Position numbers and translations under genes: made by a program. This document shows positions 44,543 through 53,270 of a stretch of DNA of 64,000 nucleotides, piece after piece; positions within the stretch are counted from its first letter, which is position 1; every line of letters starts with the position of its first letter. The notes below the pieces were generated by a model. It searched no databases. It had not been told where the DNA came from and was given only the letters and a program-made list of their open reading frames with translations. This DNA is from Verrucosispora sp. WMMD573. GTDB taxonomy: Bacteria; Actinomycetota; Actinomycetes; Mycobacteriales; Micromonosporaceae. The stretch is from positions 868,001-932,000 of the forward strand of contig NZ_CP114901.1 of NCBI RefSeq assembly GCF_027497175.1, read 5' to 3'.

Positions 44543-44617
44543 CCGGGCGGGGTGGCCGCGACGCGATCGTCGCGGCTGGGCCCGACGCAGGCTGGCCAGG
44601 GGCTTCGACGCACGCGC

Positions 44618-44623
44618 TAGGGT
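44618..44623 (+). promoter_or_regulatory. leaderless -10 of the AAA ATPase gene
   Basis: TAGGGT, six bases before GTG 44630. Confidence 0.6.
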
Positions 44624-44629
44624 CGGGCG

Positions 44630-47005
44630 GTGGGCGAACCCGAGCTGACCCTGATCGCGAGCCTGCGGCCGGCCGCGCTGGACGCCCGGCGGGGCATCGT
44701 CCGGCTGCACCCGGAGGCGCTCACCGCCCTCGCGCTGCGCCCGGGTGACCCGGTCCGGCTCGCGGGACGGCGGGTGACCGCCGGCCTCGTCGCGGCGGCC
44801 GAGGGCACCGCCAGCGTGACCCTGCTGCACGCCGACGACCTGATGCTGGGCAACCTCGGCGTACGCGACGGCGCGCAGGTGAGACTGAGTCCGACTCCGG
44901 TCACCCCGGCCCGCCGGGTGCTGCTCGCCGGGCCGGCCGAGGTCGTCGCGGTGGTCTCCCCCGAGATGCTGCGGCTGGCCCTGCTCGGCAAGGTGGTCAC
45001 CACCGGGGACGACGTGTCCCTGCTGCCCCAGGACGTGCTGCCGGACGCCGCGACCCGCACCCTGGTCGAGGCGGCTCGGCGCAGTCTCGCCACCCGGGTC
45101 GGCTACGCCTGGACGAGCACCCTGCTGCGGGTGCTGGCCGCCGAACCGGATCCCGGCGCGCTGGTCACCATGGACACCCTGGTGGGCTGGGAGCACGGCC
45201 CAACCAGCCACGGCGGCACCGGTACGGGCGGCTCCGGGGTGGCCGGCAGCCCGCGCACGGGTGGCGAAATCAGCGACTGGCCGGGTACGGAGACCGACGG
45301 CTTGCGGACCGCCGGTTCGGCGGCGGACGCCGCCGGTGCCGGTGGCAGCAGTACCCGGGCCAAGGTGCCGGGCAGAGACGCCCTACGGGCCAAGGTGGGA
45401 TCGGAGGCCGACGAAGCCCGGGCCGACGAGTCGAGCGGGCGGGCCGTGCCGTCGGTGGACGAACTGCCGGGCCTGCGCGCCCAGGCCGAGGAGTTGACCG
45501 AGCTGCTCGACCTCGGTTTCCACCACCGGGAGGTGCTCAGCCGGCTGGGCACCACCGTGGCGCTGGGGGTGCTGGTGAGCGGGCCGGCCGGCTCCGGCAA
45601 GGCGGCCCTGGTGCGGGCGGTGGCCGCCCAGGTCGGTGCCCGGGTGCATCCGCTCTGGGCGCCGGAGGTCGCGGCGTTGACGAACGACTCGGCCGCCGGC
45701 CGGCTCCGGGCGGTGACGGCCGAGGCACTGGCCGGCAGGCCGGCCGTGCTGCTGGTCACGGACGTGGAGGCGGTGGCCCCGGCAGAGGCTCCCGGACCGG
45801 TGGCGACCGTGTTCCGGCAGTGCGTGGCGCAGCTCGTACGGGCGGGAGCGGCGGTGGTCGGCACCAGCAGCCGACCGGAGGCGGTCGACCCGGCCCTACG
45901 CGCCCCGGACCTGCTCTCCTTACGGATCGACGTGCCGCTGCCCGACGCCGCCCTGCGCCGGGATCAGCTCACCGTGTTGACCCGTCCGGTGCCGCTCGCC
46001 GACGACGTACGGCTGGACGAGGTCGCCACGCGTACCCCCGGTTTCGTCGCCGCCGACCTGGCCGCGCTGGTCCGCGAGGCCGGCGTACGCGCGGCGCTGC
46101 GGCAGAAGTCGGCGCAGACGCCCGTGGTGTTGATGGCGGACTTCACCGCCGCCCTGGAGGTGGTACGGCCGACCACCATGGCCGCAGCCACCCTCGAACT
46201 CGCCCGGGTGACTCTCGATGACGTCGGTGACCTGGTGGAGGTCAAGCAGACGCTTACCGAGTCGGTGCTGTGGCCGCTGACCTACCCGGACACCTTCGCC
46301 CGGCTCGGCGTGCAGCCGCCGCGCGGGGTGCTGCTCTATGGTCCGCCGGGCTGCGGCAAGACCTACCTGGTGACCGCGCTGGCCGGGACCGGCCGGGCGA
46401 ACGTGCTGTCGGTCAAGGGCGCGGAGCTGCTGTCCAAGTGGGTCGGCGAGAGCGAACGCGCGGTACGGGAACTGTTCCGCCGCGCCCGGGAGGCCGCCCC
46501 GACGCTGGTCTTCCTCGACGAGGTGGACGCGCTCGCCCCGGTGCGCGGCCAGGCCACCGACGGCGGCACCGCCGACCGGGTGGTGGCCGCGTTGCTGACC
46601 GAGTTGGACGGGGTGGAGGCGCTGCGCAACGTCGTGGTGGTCGGCGCGACGAACCGTCCCGACCTGGTCGACCCGGCGCTGCTGCGCCCGGGTCGGCTGG
46701 AACGGCTGGTGTACGTGCCGCCACCGGACGCCGAGGCCCGGACCGAGATCCTGCGCGCCGCCGCGCGCAACGTGCCCCTCGCCGAGGGCGTCGACCTGCC
46801 CGCACTGGGCACGGAGTTGGACGGGTTCTCAGCCGCCGACTGCGCGGCGCTGGTGCGGGAGGCCGCGCTGGCCGCGATGCGCGAGTCGCTGACCGCCTCC
46901 ACGGTCACCGCCGAACACGTCGCGGCGGCCCGGTCCCGCGTTCGTCCGTCCCTGGACCCGGCCCAGGTCGCCTGGCTGGCCGCGTACGCCGAACAGCGCG
47001 GCTGA
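44630..47005 (+). CDS. Cdc48/p97-like double AAA ATPase with a degenerate first ring domain
   Basis: Protein of 791 residues. N-terminal double-psi-barrel substrate domain (about 1-90: LTLIASLRPAALDARRG; RPGDPVRLAGRRV), a Gly/Ser-rich linker (about 180-265), then AAA domains D1 (about 290-490) and D2 (about 530-770). D2 is complete: GPPGCGKTYL (about 571), LVFLDEVDAL (about 627) and Arg fingers in [21 protein letters not shown]1 is decayed: GPAGSGKAAL lacks the Thr/Ser after Lys, Walker B reads LLVTDVEAV, and the Arg fingers are gone (SSRPEAVDPALRAPDLL). It probably unfolds proteins with D2 alone. GTG 44630 fits a leaderless start. Confidence 0.92.
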   Translation: MGEPELTLIASLRPAALDARRGIVRLHPEALTALALRPGDPVRLAGRRVTAGLVAAAEGTASVTLLHADDLMLGNLGVRDGAQVRLSPTPVTPARRVLLAGPAEVVAVVSPEMLRLALLGKVVTTGDDVSLLPQDVLPDAATRTLVEAARRSLATRVGYAWTSTLLRVLAAEPDPGALVTMDTLVGWEHGPTSHGGTGTGGSGVAGSPRTGGEISDWPGTETDGLRTAGSAADAAGAGGSSTRAKVPGRDALRAKVGSEADEARADESSGRAVPSVDELPGLRAQAEELTELLDLGFHHREVLSRLGTTVALGVLVSGPAGSGKAALVRAVAAQVGARVHPLWAPEVAALTNDSAAGRLRAVTAEALAGRPAVLLVTDVEAVAPAEAPGPVATVFRQCVAQLVRAGAAVVGTSSRPEAVDPALRAPDLLSLRIDVPLPDAALRRDQLTVLTRPVPLADDVRLDEVATRTPGFVAADLAALVREAGVRAALRQKSAQTPVVLMADFTAALEVVRPTTMAAATLELARVTLDDVGDLVEVKQTLTESVLWPLTYPDTFARLGVQPPRGVLLYGPPGCGKTYLVTALAGTGRANVLSVKGAELLSKWVGESERAVRELFRRAREAAPTLVFLDEVDALAPVRGQATDGGTADRVVAALLTELDGVEALRNVVVVGATNRPDLVDPALLRPGRLERLVYVPPPDAEARTEILRAAARNVPLAEGVDLPALGTELDGFSAADCAALVREAALAAMRESLTASTVTAEHVAAARSRVRPSLDPAQVAWLAAYAEQRG

Positions 47006-47015
47006 GCAGACCCGG

Positions 47016-47522
47016 TCAGCAGGGAGCTGCGTCGTCCAGCGAGATCTCGGCGTACACCCGGTCGTCGGCCTCGCGCAGCTTCGCGCCGCACCTTTCCAGG
47101 ACGGACAGCGCGCCGCGGTTCTCCGGCGCGGTGTCCGCGACCACGGTCCGCATACCGGCCGCCGCCGCCAGGTGCAGCAGCTCGCGCAGCGCTGCCGCGC
47201 CGATTCCCTGGCCACGAGCCGACCGGCCGAGCCACATGCCGACCTCGGCAACGCCGGGCTCGTCCCGCCGGCTCATCCGGATCATGCCGACCACCTCACC
47301 GCCCGCCACGATGGCGTACATCGCGCTGCGGGCGGTGGCGTCGAGCCCTCCGAAGCTCGCTCGGTGGAACTCACGGAACGCCTCCCGCCGCGCGTTCGAC
47401 CAGCCGGCCGGCGCCTCGACCGGCGGCATCACGTCGGCCGGCTCCGCCTCGGCCACCGCCACCGAGAGCAACGACTCGAGGTTCCGCTCGTCCACCGGCT
47501 CCAACCGGACCGCACCTGTCAC
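47016..47522 (-). CDS. GNAT family N-acetyltransferase
   Basis: Protein of 168 residues of the RimJ/RimL-like type, acting on an unknown amine. It has an acetyl-CoA loop (EVGMWLGRSARGQGIGAAAL) and the C-terminal DTAPENRGALSVLERCGAKL, where the Asn and following residues are conserved in the group. GTG 47522 is chosen because VRLEPVDERNLESLL starts the domain there; a weak AAGACT lies seven bases upstream. It converges on the AAA ATPase gene with a 10-base gap. Confidence 0.84.
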   Translation of the reverse strand: MTGAVRLEPVDERNLESLLSVAVAEAEPADVMPPVEAPAGWSNARREAFREFHRASFGGLDATARSAMYAIVAGGEVVGMIRMSRRDEPGVAEVGMWLGRSARGQGIGAAALRELLHLAAAAGMRTVVADTAPENRGALSVLERCGAKLREADDRVYAEISLDDAAPC

Positions 47523-47626
47523 GTGCCGCAGTCTTTCGCGCCGGGCGCGATGCGTCCACCCGGTTGGCGACGAGCGGTCCCTCCGGCGGAGGCGGACCGG
47601 CCGGTCGGGTCGAGTCACCTCCCGGG

Positions 47627-48583
47627 TCACGCTCCGCGATCGTCCGGCCGGGCGAACTCGCAGTAGACGGCGGAGGCGTCGTCGGCCGCCTTGTGCCGGC
47701 GTCGCCGGTCGGGGTGATCCCGTTCGGCGGCGCGGACCAGGTCGATCAGCCCGTCCGGGCCCTGCGCGGCCACCACGTTCAACAGGCCGGACCAGTCGAG
47801 CAGCCCGAATTCCTCGACCACGGCTGAGGCGCCGTCGGAGAGCAGCACGGCGCGGCGCAACGCCGCCGGCCCGTGCCGTGGCACGCTGCCCACCACCGCG
47901 TGATAGGCGGCGTCCGGGTCGGCGGCGGCGACCCAGTAACCGTGGGTACGGTTCATCCGCTCCCGCTGCACGGTGACAGCGCGCCGGAACCGGGTCGCCC
48001 AGTCGGTCGGCTCGGGTAGCAGGTCGACGGTCTCACGCAGGTTGGCCACCGAGGCCGCGAGCCGGTCGTCGACCACCACGTCGACGCGATCACCGGTGTC
48101 GAGCACCAGCGGGCTGTCACAGAGCACCAGATAGTCGACCTGGTCGCCGCCGTCGCGGAGCAGGCACACCGTGCTCGACGGGGTGCCGGGGTGGTCGAGG
48201 TCGCACTGCTCGCCATGGTCGGCACGGACCGCGAGGATCGCCGCGGCCAGGTTGCTCACCAGCGTGGCGGCCGGGCGGGCGGCCTCCGCCAGGCCGAGTC
48301 GGGCGGCCAGGTGCCGGACGTACCACTGCGGCCCGTGCACGCAGCCGGTGTCGAAGCCGTCCGGCACGGTGGCCCCGTCGAGCACCCCGACCAGCGGCCC
48401 GAACCGGAACACCAGGTCCTCGTTGACCGCCCGCCCGGGTGGTGGGGCGGACGCGGAGCGTACCCGCATCATCGGTGCGGTCCCGACCACCGCACCCCGG
48501 CGGCGCTCGTCCGGGGCCGCCTCGGGCACGCCGGTTGTCGGATGCGCGATCCGTCCCGGCTGTCTCGGCCCCCCACCGCTCAT
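47627..48583 (-). CDS. PP2C-like protein phosphatase family protein
   Basis: Protein of 318 residues with the outline of a PP2C fold. PGRAVNEDLVFRFGPLVGVL and DGATVPDG hold the first metal aspartates. Next come a helix region (LVSNLAAAILAVRADHG), VLLSDGASAVVEEFGLLDW and the C-terminal DDASAVYCEF with a final Asp pair. Actual phosphatase activity is uncertain because the usual DGHGG motif is only partly kept. ATG 48583 has GGGGAGG about six bases upstream. It is followed by the GNAT gene and preceded by the DUF3263 gene, all on the minus strand. Confidence 0.7.
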   Translation of the reverse strand: MSGGGPRQPGRIAHPTTGVPEAAPDERRRGAVVGTAPMMRVRSASAPPPGRAVNEDLVFRFGPLVGVLDGATVPDGFDTGCVHGPQWYVRHLAARLGLAEAARPAATLVSNLAAAILAVRADHGEQCDLDHPGTPSSTVCLLRDGGDQVDYLVLCDSPLVLDTGDRVDVVVDDRLAASVANLRETVDLLPEPTDWATRFRRAVTVQRERMNRTHGYWVAAADPDAAYHAVVGSVPRHGPAALRRAVLLSDGASAVVEEFGLLDWSGLLNVVAAQGPDGLIDLVRAAERDHPDRRRRHKAADDASAVYCEFARPDDRGA

Positions 48584-48645
48584 CGCCACCTCCCCGCGCC
48601 CCCGGCTACCCACTCAGCATCGGACGACACGTCGAGATAGCCGGC

Positions 48646-49023
48646 CTAGCGGCGGCGGTTGCGGGCTCGGGAGGCGCGCAGCCGCACCAGCCGTCCCACC
48701 AGCACCGGGTCGGCGGCCAGGGCCGCCGGATTGTCCAGCAGCGCGTTCAGCAGTTGGTAGTAACGGGTGGCCGAGAGCCCGAACCGGTCGCGGATGGCCT
48801 GCTCCTTCGCACCGGCGTGCCGCCACCACTGCCGCTCGAAGGCGAGCATCTCCCGTTCCCGCTCGTCGAGCCCGCTGGCCGTGGCCGCTTCCCCACCTGC
48901 GTCGGCAGGTGACTCCTCAGGGTCCGGTGACGTCGACTCGACCTCGGGGGCGGATCTCGGCGGTGGCACCGTGACGGCGTCCGGACCGGTCTGCGCTGCC
49001 GGGGTGGCGTCGGCGGGCTGCAT
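48646..49023 (-). CDS. DUF3263 domain protein
   Basis: Protein of 125 residues. The first half is disordered and acidic. The second half (about 55-125) is the DUF3263 domain, a short helical region typical of actinobacteria: LDEREREMLAFERQWWRHAG, then AIRDRFGLSATRYYQLLNAL, which resembles a DNA-binding helix-turn-helix, and a basic end (RASRARNRRR). It may be a small DNA-binding protein; no target is known. Ribosome site GAGGAG before ATG 49023. Confidence 0.85.
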   Translation of the reverse strand: MQPADATPAAQTGPDAVTVPPPRSAPEVESTSPDPEESPADAGGEAATASGLDEREREMLAFERQWWRHAGAKEQAIRDRFGLSATRYYQLLNALLDNPAALAADPVLVGRLVRLRASRARNRRR

Positions 49024-49139
49024 CGTGCTCCTCATCCGGGGGCGGCCGGCACGGCAAGGCCAACCTGGCCCATCAGCCTAACGAGGGCCGTCACCTGCCG
49101 CATCCCACCAGCCGGCGGGCCACCGCGACAAAGAGGGGC

Positions 49140-49174
49140 GGTGGCGGACCGCCCGTACGGGACGATCCGCCACC
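49140..49174 (-). terminator. terminator of the second ABC operon
   Basis: 9-bp inverted repeat, GGTGGCGGA at 49140-49148 and TCCGCCACC at 49166-49174, just downstream of the permease stop at 49182. Confidence 0.65.
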
Positions 49175-49181
49175 GGCCGGC

Positions 49182-50195
49182 TCAGGTGATGTCGCGCCGA
49201 CGCATCGTCCACAGCGCCGCGCCGAGGAAGAGCACGATCCCGACGGTGAACAGCACCGACGAGTGCTGCCAGGTGATGTCGAGGGTGGCCGGCTGGCACT
49301 CGCCGGTGTAGGTGGCGTTGCACGCCTGCCAGTCCTGGAGCGTGACCGTCTTGGTCATCCAGGCGATGGCGTAGGTGGGCAGCAGCCATGCCTCGGGGAA
49401 ACGCACCTGCGCCATGGAGAGCAGGATGCCGAGCCCGATCTGGCCGACCACCATGACCGCGATCGCCCCACCGAGCGCCATCGCGGTGTGCCGACCGAGC
49501 GAGGCCAGGGCGAAACCCACAGTCGCCGCGACCAGCGCCAGCACGATGCCGCGCAGCCCACCGATGAGGAACGACTGCCAGGTCCCTGAGGTCATCCCCT
49601 CGGTGGTGCCGCGCAGGTTGGCTACCAGCCACATGCTGCCGAACCAGGCCGCCGTGGCGGGCAGCGCCAACGCGAGCAGCCCGGTGAGCAACGCGCCCAG
49701 CTTGGTCAGCAGGACGGTCAGCCGCTTCGGCCGCCAGAGCAGCAGGTTCATCATCCCGCCGGTGTTCCACTCGGCACCCACGAACGAGGCACCGACCACG
49801 AACCCGACCAGGGCCAGAATCCCGGCGAGCGGGATCAGCATCTCCCCGAAGCTCTTTCGGAAGTCGAAGGTCGAGGGCAGGAACCACTCTTCCTCGATCG
49901 ACTCCCGAGGCGGCGGCGTGATCTCGGCGCAGTCGGCCGGGTAGTAGTCGACGTTCTCACCCGCCGCCTTGGCCCGCTCGCAGTTCGCGCGTTCCTGTTC
50001 GGCCCAGCGGACCTGATCCTGATGCTGCTGGTCGGCGGCCCGCCGCGCCTCGGCGAGCTGGTCCGGGCCGATCTTCTGGTTGCTCAGGAACATGCCGGCC
50101 GCCACCAGGACCAGCACCAGCAGGCCACCGGCGGTCATCCAACGGGCGAAGCGCCGCTTGCCCAGCCGGCGTAGTTCGGTACGGAAGAGACTCAC
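49182..50195 (-). CDS. ABC-2 type transporter permease
   Basis: Membrane protein of 337 residues. The first TM helix (WMTAGGLLVLVLVAAGMFLS) is followed by an extracytoplasmic part of about 70 residues rich in Glu, Arg and Cys (DQVRWAEQERANCERAKAAG). Five more helices follow (LIPLAGILALVGFVVGASFV; LRGIVLALVAATVGFALAS; LFTVGIVLFLGAALW). It overlaps the ATPase gene by four bases (GTGA). GTG 50195 is used because AGGAGG lies nine bases upstream. Confidence 0.87.
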   Translation of the reverse strand: MSLFRTELRRLGKRRFARWMTAGGLLVLVLVAAGMFLSNQKIGPDQLAEARRAADQQHQDQVRWAEQERANCERAKAAGENVDYYPADCAEITPPPRESIEEEWFLPSTFDFRKSFGEMLIPLAGILALVGFVVGASFVGAEWNTGGMMNLLLWRPKRLTVLLTKLGALLTGLLALALPATAAWFGSMWLVANLRGTTEGMTSGTWQSFLIGGLRGIVLALVAATVGFALASLGRHTAMALGGAIAVMVVGQIGLGILLSMAQVRFPEAWLLPTYAIAWMTKTVTLQDWQACNATYTGECQPATLDITWQHSSVLFTVGIVLFLGAALWTMRRRDIT

Positions 50196-51202
50196 GCGCC
50201 CCAACCTCCTCCGGCGGACGCGGACGGCGCCGTCCCGTCGACTCGTACGGACTGGTCGACCTGCCGGTGCTGGCCGGGTACCGGCGCGGTGGCGGTCAGT
50301 TCGAGGAAGACGCTCTCCAGGTCGACCGCGATCGGCGCGAGTTCGCTGACGTAGAGGCCCTGTTCGGCCAGGAGTCGGGTGACCGTGGCCGGCTTGTCCA
50401 CCCCGGCGAGCATCAGGTGGTCGTCGTTGGTGGTGACGCGGACGCCCGCCCTGGTCAGCGCCGTGGCGGCGACCGGAAGATCGGTGACCGCCTCCAGCCG
50501 CATCCGAACCCCGCCGGAGGAGTGCTGGGCCAGCACCTCGTTGACCGGGCCGAAGGCGACCCGCCGGCCCAGCGAGATGATGGTGACCGAGTCGCAGATC
50601 AGCTGGATCTCGCCGAGGATGTGGCTGGACAGCACCACCGTCATGCCGGACTCGGAGAGGTTGCGCATCAGCGTGCGCATCTCCCGGATGCCGCCCGGGT
50701 CGAGACCGTTGGCCGGCTCGTCCAGGATCAGCAGCCGCGGGTTCTTGAGCAGCGCCGAGGCGACCGCGAGCCGCTGCTTCATGCCGAGCGAGTACGTCCT
50801 GACCCGCTCACCGGCCCGGTCGCGCAGACCGACCAGCTCCAACACCTCGTCGACCCGCTGCTCGGGCAGGTCGCCGGCACCGGCCAGCAACGACAGGGTG
50901 TCCCGGGCGGTGAAGTGCGGGAAGAACTGCGGGCTCTCCACGATCGCGCCCACCTGCGGGGCGACCTGGTCCAGCGTCCCGGGCACCTCGTGCCCGAGGA
51001 TCGCCATCCGGCCGCCGTCCGGCCGGATCAGGCCCAGCAGCGTACGCAGCGTGGTGGTCTTGCCGGACCCGTTGGGGCCGAGGAAGCCGTGCACCTGGCC
51101 CGCCTCGACCCGCATGTCGAAGCCGTCCAGGGCGTTGCGGGTGCCGCGGCGTCGGCTTCGGTACGTCTTTCGTAGACCTTCGATTTCCAGGACAGCTGGC
51201 AA
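50192..51202 (-). CDS. ABC transporter ATP-binding protein
   Basis: Cytosolic ATPase of 336 residues of the DrrA/NatA exporter type. Walker A is FLGPNGSGKTTTLRTLLGL, the signature TYSLGMKQRLAVASALL and Walker B RLLILDEPANGLDPGGI. The extra C-terminal 100 or so residues (VTTNDDHLMLAGVDKPATVT) are typical of exporters of drugs or lipids. The start is TTG 51202 with GGGAGG seven bases upstream. It is the first gene of a two-gene operon preceded by a tandem operator-like repeat. Confidence 0.92.
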   Translation of the reverse strand: MPAVLEIEGLRKTYRSRRRGTRNALDGFDMRVEAGQVHGFLGPNGSGKTTTLRTLLGLIRPDGGRMAILGHEVPGTLDQVAPQVGAIVESPQFFPHFTARDTLSLLAGAGDLPEQRVDEVLELVGLRDRAGERVRTYSLGMKQRLAVASALLKNPRLLILDEPANGLDPGGIREMRTLMRNLSESGMTVVLSSHILGEIQLICDSVTIISLGRRVAFGPVNEVLAQHSSGGVRMRLEAVTDLPVAATALTRAGVRVTTNDDHLMLAGVDKPATVTRLLAEQGLYVSELAPIAVDLESVFLELTATAPVPGQHRQVDQSVRVDGTAPSASAGGGWGA

Positions 51203-51241
51203 GCTGCACCTCCCCCGTTGGTGTGTGGGCGACGACGACAC

Positions 51242-51277
51242 CATACGCGGTATGCAGCCGCAGGCAATACCCGGTAT
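51242..51277. promoter_or_regulatory. tandem ATAC-N3-GTAT operator-like repeats upstream of the ABC operon
   Basis: Two interrupted palindromes of the same form: CATAC-GCG-GTATG (51242-51254) and ATAC-CCG-GTAT (51267-51277). Each is followed by GCAGC/GCAG on the plus strand, and their centres are 24 bp apart. They lie 40-75 bases before the TTG start. The arrangement is that of a dimeric repressor binding twice, for example of the GntR/YtrA kind, but no regulator gene is adjacent. Confidence 0.68.
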
Positions 51278-51359
51278 GCAGCGCCACGCCGAAACGGGAG
51301 ATTTTCAATACCGTGAGCGTCGACGAGGCGACGCCACGTCAACCGTCGGGACGGGGCGC

Positions 51360-52145
51360 TCAGGCGCAGATGACGTGGACCCCGGCGACACGGAAGGCGT
51401 CGACCACGTCGGGCGCGGCCCCGGAATCGGTGACCAGCGTCTCGACCCGGTCGACCGGACAGATGCGCGCGAAGGCGTGACCGCCCAGCTTGGACGAGTC
51501 CGCAATAATCACGACCCGCTTGGCCCGCGCCACCATGAGGTTGTTCATCGCCGCCTCACCCTCGTGATGGGCCGCCGCACCGAGCAGCGGGTCGATGGCG
51601 TCCACCCCGAGCAGCGCCACGTCCAGGGTGACCTCACGCAGCAGCGCCCCACCCAGCGGGCCGACCAGTTCGAAGGACTTGGGCCGCACCACGCCGCCGG
51701 CCACCACCACCTTCATCCGGGATCGGACGAGCAGCTCGTTGGCGATGTTCAGGGCGTTGGTGACCACGGTCAGCTGCGCGCCCTCGGCGTTGGTGTTGAG
51801 GTCCGGACGCACCGCCAGCGCCCGGGCCACCTCGGTACTTGTGGTGCCGCCGTTGAGGCCGACCACTGTGCCGGGCGAGACGAGCGCGGCTGCCGCCGCC
51901 CCGATGCGCTGTTTCTCCGCCGAGTGCTTGGCGGTCTTGTAGCGCAGCGGCAGGTCGTACGAGACCCCGTTGGCGACCGCCCCGCCTCGGGTACGCGTGA
52001 TCATCTGCTGCTGCGCGAGCTGGTCGAAGTCGCGCCGGATGGTCGCCTGCGAGACGTCGAGCCGCCCGGCGGCCTCCTCCACGGTGACCCGGCCCGAGTC
52101 GGTAAGCATTTCGAGCAGGGCGTTCCATCTCGCGTAGCGGTCCAC
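51360..52145 (-). CDS. DeoR/GlpR family transcriptional regulator of the amino-sugar operon
   Basis: Regulator of 261 residues. The N-terminal helix-turn-helix (RWNALLEMLTDSGRVTVEEA; RLDVSQATIRRDFDQLAQQQ) is typical of DeoR. The C-terminal sugar-phosphate sensor has the GLNGGTTSTEVARAL motif and VVIIADSSKLG. It is divergent from the SIS-ROK-NagA operon, so it probably represses it and responds to a sugar phosphate. GTG 52145 has GGGAGG six bases upstream and precedes the conserved region; the ATG at 52190 is further upstream. Confidence 0.9.
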   Translation of the reverse strand: MDRYARWNALLEMLTDSGRVTVEEAAGRLDVSQATIRRDFDQLAQQQMITRTRGGAVANGVSYDLPLRYKTAKHSAEKQRIGAAAAALVSPGTVVGLNGGTTSTEVARALAVRPDLNTNAEGAQLTVVTNALNIANELLVRSRMKVVVAGGVVRPKSFELVGPLGGALLREVTLDVALLGVDAIDPLLGAAAHHEGEAAMNNLMVARAKRVVIIADSSKLGGHAFARICPVDRVETLVTDSGAAPDVVDAFRVAGVHVICA

Positions 52146-52340
52146 CCCGGGCCTCCCGTGTCTGCACGATCGGTGATTGGTTGCGTGCACAGTAGTGCTC
52201 GAAACTACGAAGAGGCAAAAACCACCTCTGCGCGATCGCGTGCGTGGTTGCGATTTCCGGTGAGTTTCACGCAGAATGGCGCGCGAAAGACGGGATTAAC
52301 GAGCCGTAATGCGCAAGGCTCTGCCCTGCGAGGAGTTCTC
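52146..52340. promoter_or_regulatory. divergent control region of the DeoR gene and the amino-sugar operon
   Basis: 195-bp gap with two half-sites in inverted orientation, GAAACT at 52201-52206 and AGTTTC at 52263-52268, that could be DeoR contacts. No DasR-type TGGTCTAGACCA site is seen. Confidence 0.45.
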
Positions 52341-53270
52341 ATGGCGTACGTCCACGCGGAGATCGCGAGCCAGCCGGATTGCTGGCGCCAGGCGAGCGAA
52401 CTGGCCCCGGCGATGCTCGACCGCCTCCCCCGCCCCGGTGAGCGGGTCGCCGTCGTCGGCTGCGGCACGTCATGGTTCATGGCCATGGCGTACGCGGCCC
52501 GCCGCGAGGCAGCCGGTCAGGGCGAGACCGACGCCTTTCAGGCCAGCGAGTTCCCCGTCGGCCGCCGCTACGACCGGCTGTTGGCGATCACCCGCTCCGG
52601 CACCACCACGGAGGTGCTGGACCTGCTCGCCACGCTGCGCGGCCGGACACCTACCACGGTGCTGGTCGGCGATCCCGGCTCACCGGTGGTGGAGATCGCA
52701 GACGCCGCCGTCACCCTGCCGTTCGCCGACGAACGTTCAGTGGTGCAGACCCGCTTCGCCACCACCTCGCTGGCGCTGCTCCGCGCTCACCTCGGCGACA
52801 ACATGACCGCGCTGGTCGCCGACGCGGAGGTCGCCGTCCGGGCCCCACTGCCGATCGACCCGAGCCTGATCGAGCAGGCCACCTTCCTCGGTCGGGGCTG
52901 GACGATCGGGCTGGCCCAGGAGGCCGCGCTGAAGTGCCGCGAGGCGGCGACCTTCTGGGCCGAGGCGTACCCCGCGATGGACTACCGGCACGGCCCCATC
53001 TCGGTGGCCGCTCCCGGCCGGCTGGTCTGGGCCTTCGGCGAGTTGCCCGACGGACTGCCCGAGGACGTCGCGGCCACCGGCGCATCCTTCGCACACAGCC
53101 GCACCCACGGCTACCGCACGGCGCTCGGCCGCTGGGCTGCCGGGCGTACCCCGGTCGACCCGATGGCCGACCTGATCCTGGCCCAGCGCTTCGCCGTCGC
53201 GCTGGCCACCAGTCGCGGCCTCGACCCCGACGCGCCCCGGCACCTGAGCCGGTCCGTGGTACTCACGTGA
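52341..53270 (+). CDS. SIS-domain sugar isomerase/deaminase (NagB-II/AgaS-like)
   Basis: Cytosolic protein of 309 residues with two SIS domains. The first has VAVVGCGTSWFMAMAYAARR and ITRSGTTTEVLDLLATLR; the second has FLGRGWTIGLAQEAALKCRE and AYPAMDYRHGPISVA, a region shared with the isomerase half of GlmS. It lies first in an operon with a ROK kinase and NagA, which suggests the deamination/isomerisation of glucosamine 6-phosphate to fructose 6-phosphate. GAGGAG lies seven bases before ATG 52341. Its stop overlaps the ROK start by four bases. Confidence 0.88.
   Translation: MAYVHAEIASQPDCWRQASELAPAMLDRLPRPGERVAVVGCGTSWFMAMAYAARREAAGQGETDAFQASEFPVGRRYDRLLAITRSGTTTEVLDLLATLRGRTPTTVLVGDPGSPVVEIADAAVTLPFADERSVVQTRFATTSLALLRAHLGDNMTALVADAEVAVRAPLPIDPSLIEQATFLGRGWTIGLAQEAALKCREAATFWAEAYPAMDYRHGPISVAAPGRLVWAFGELPDGLPEDVAATGASFAHSRTHGYRTALGRWAAGRTPVDPMADLILAQRFAVALATSRGLDPDAPRHLSRSVVLT

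Noticed and set aside
50379..52340. Long open frame before the SIS protein
   Set aside because: It is antisense to the ABC ATPase and DeoR genes; ATG 52341 has GAGGAG and begins the conserved sequence.
52146..52340. Possible DasR site in the nag control region
   Set aside because: No TGGTCTAGACCA-like sequence is present.
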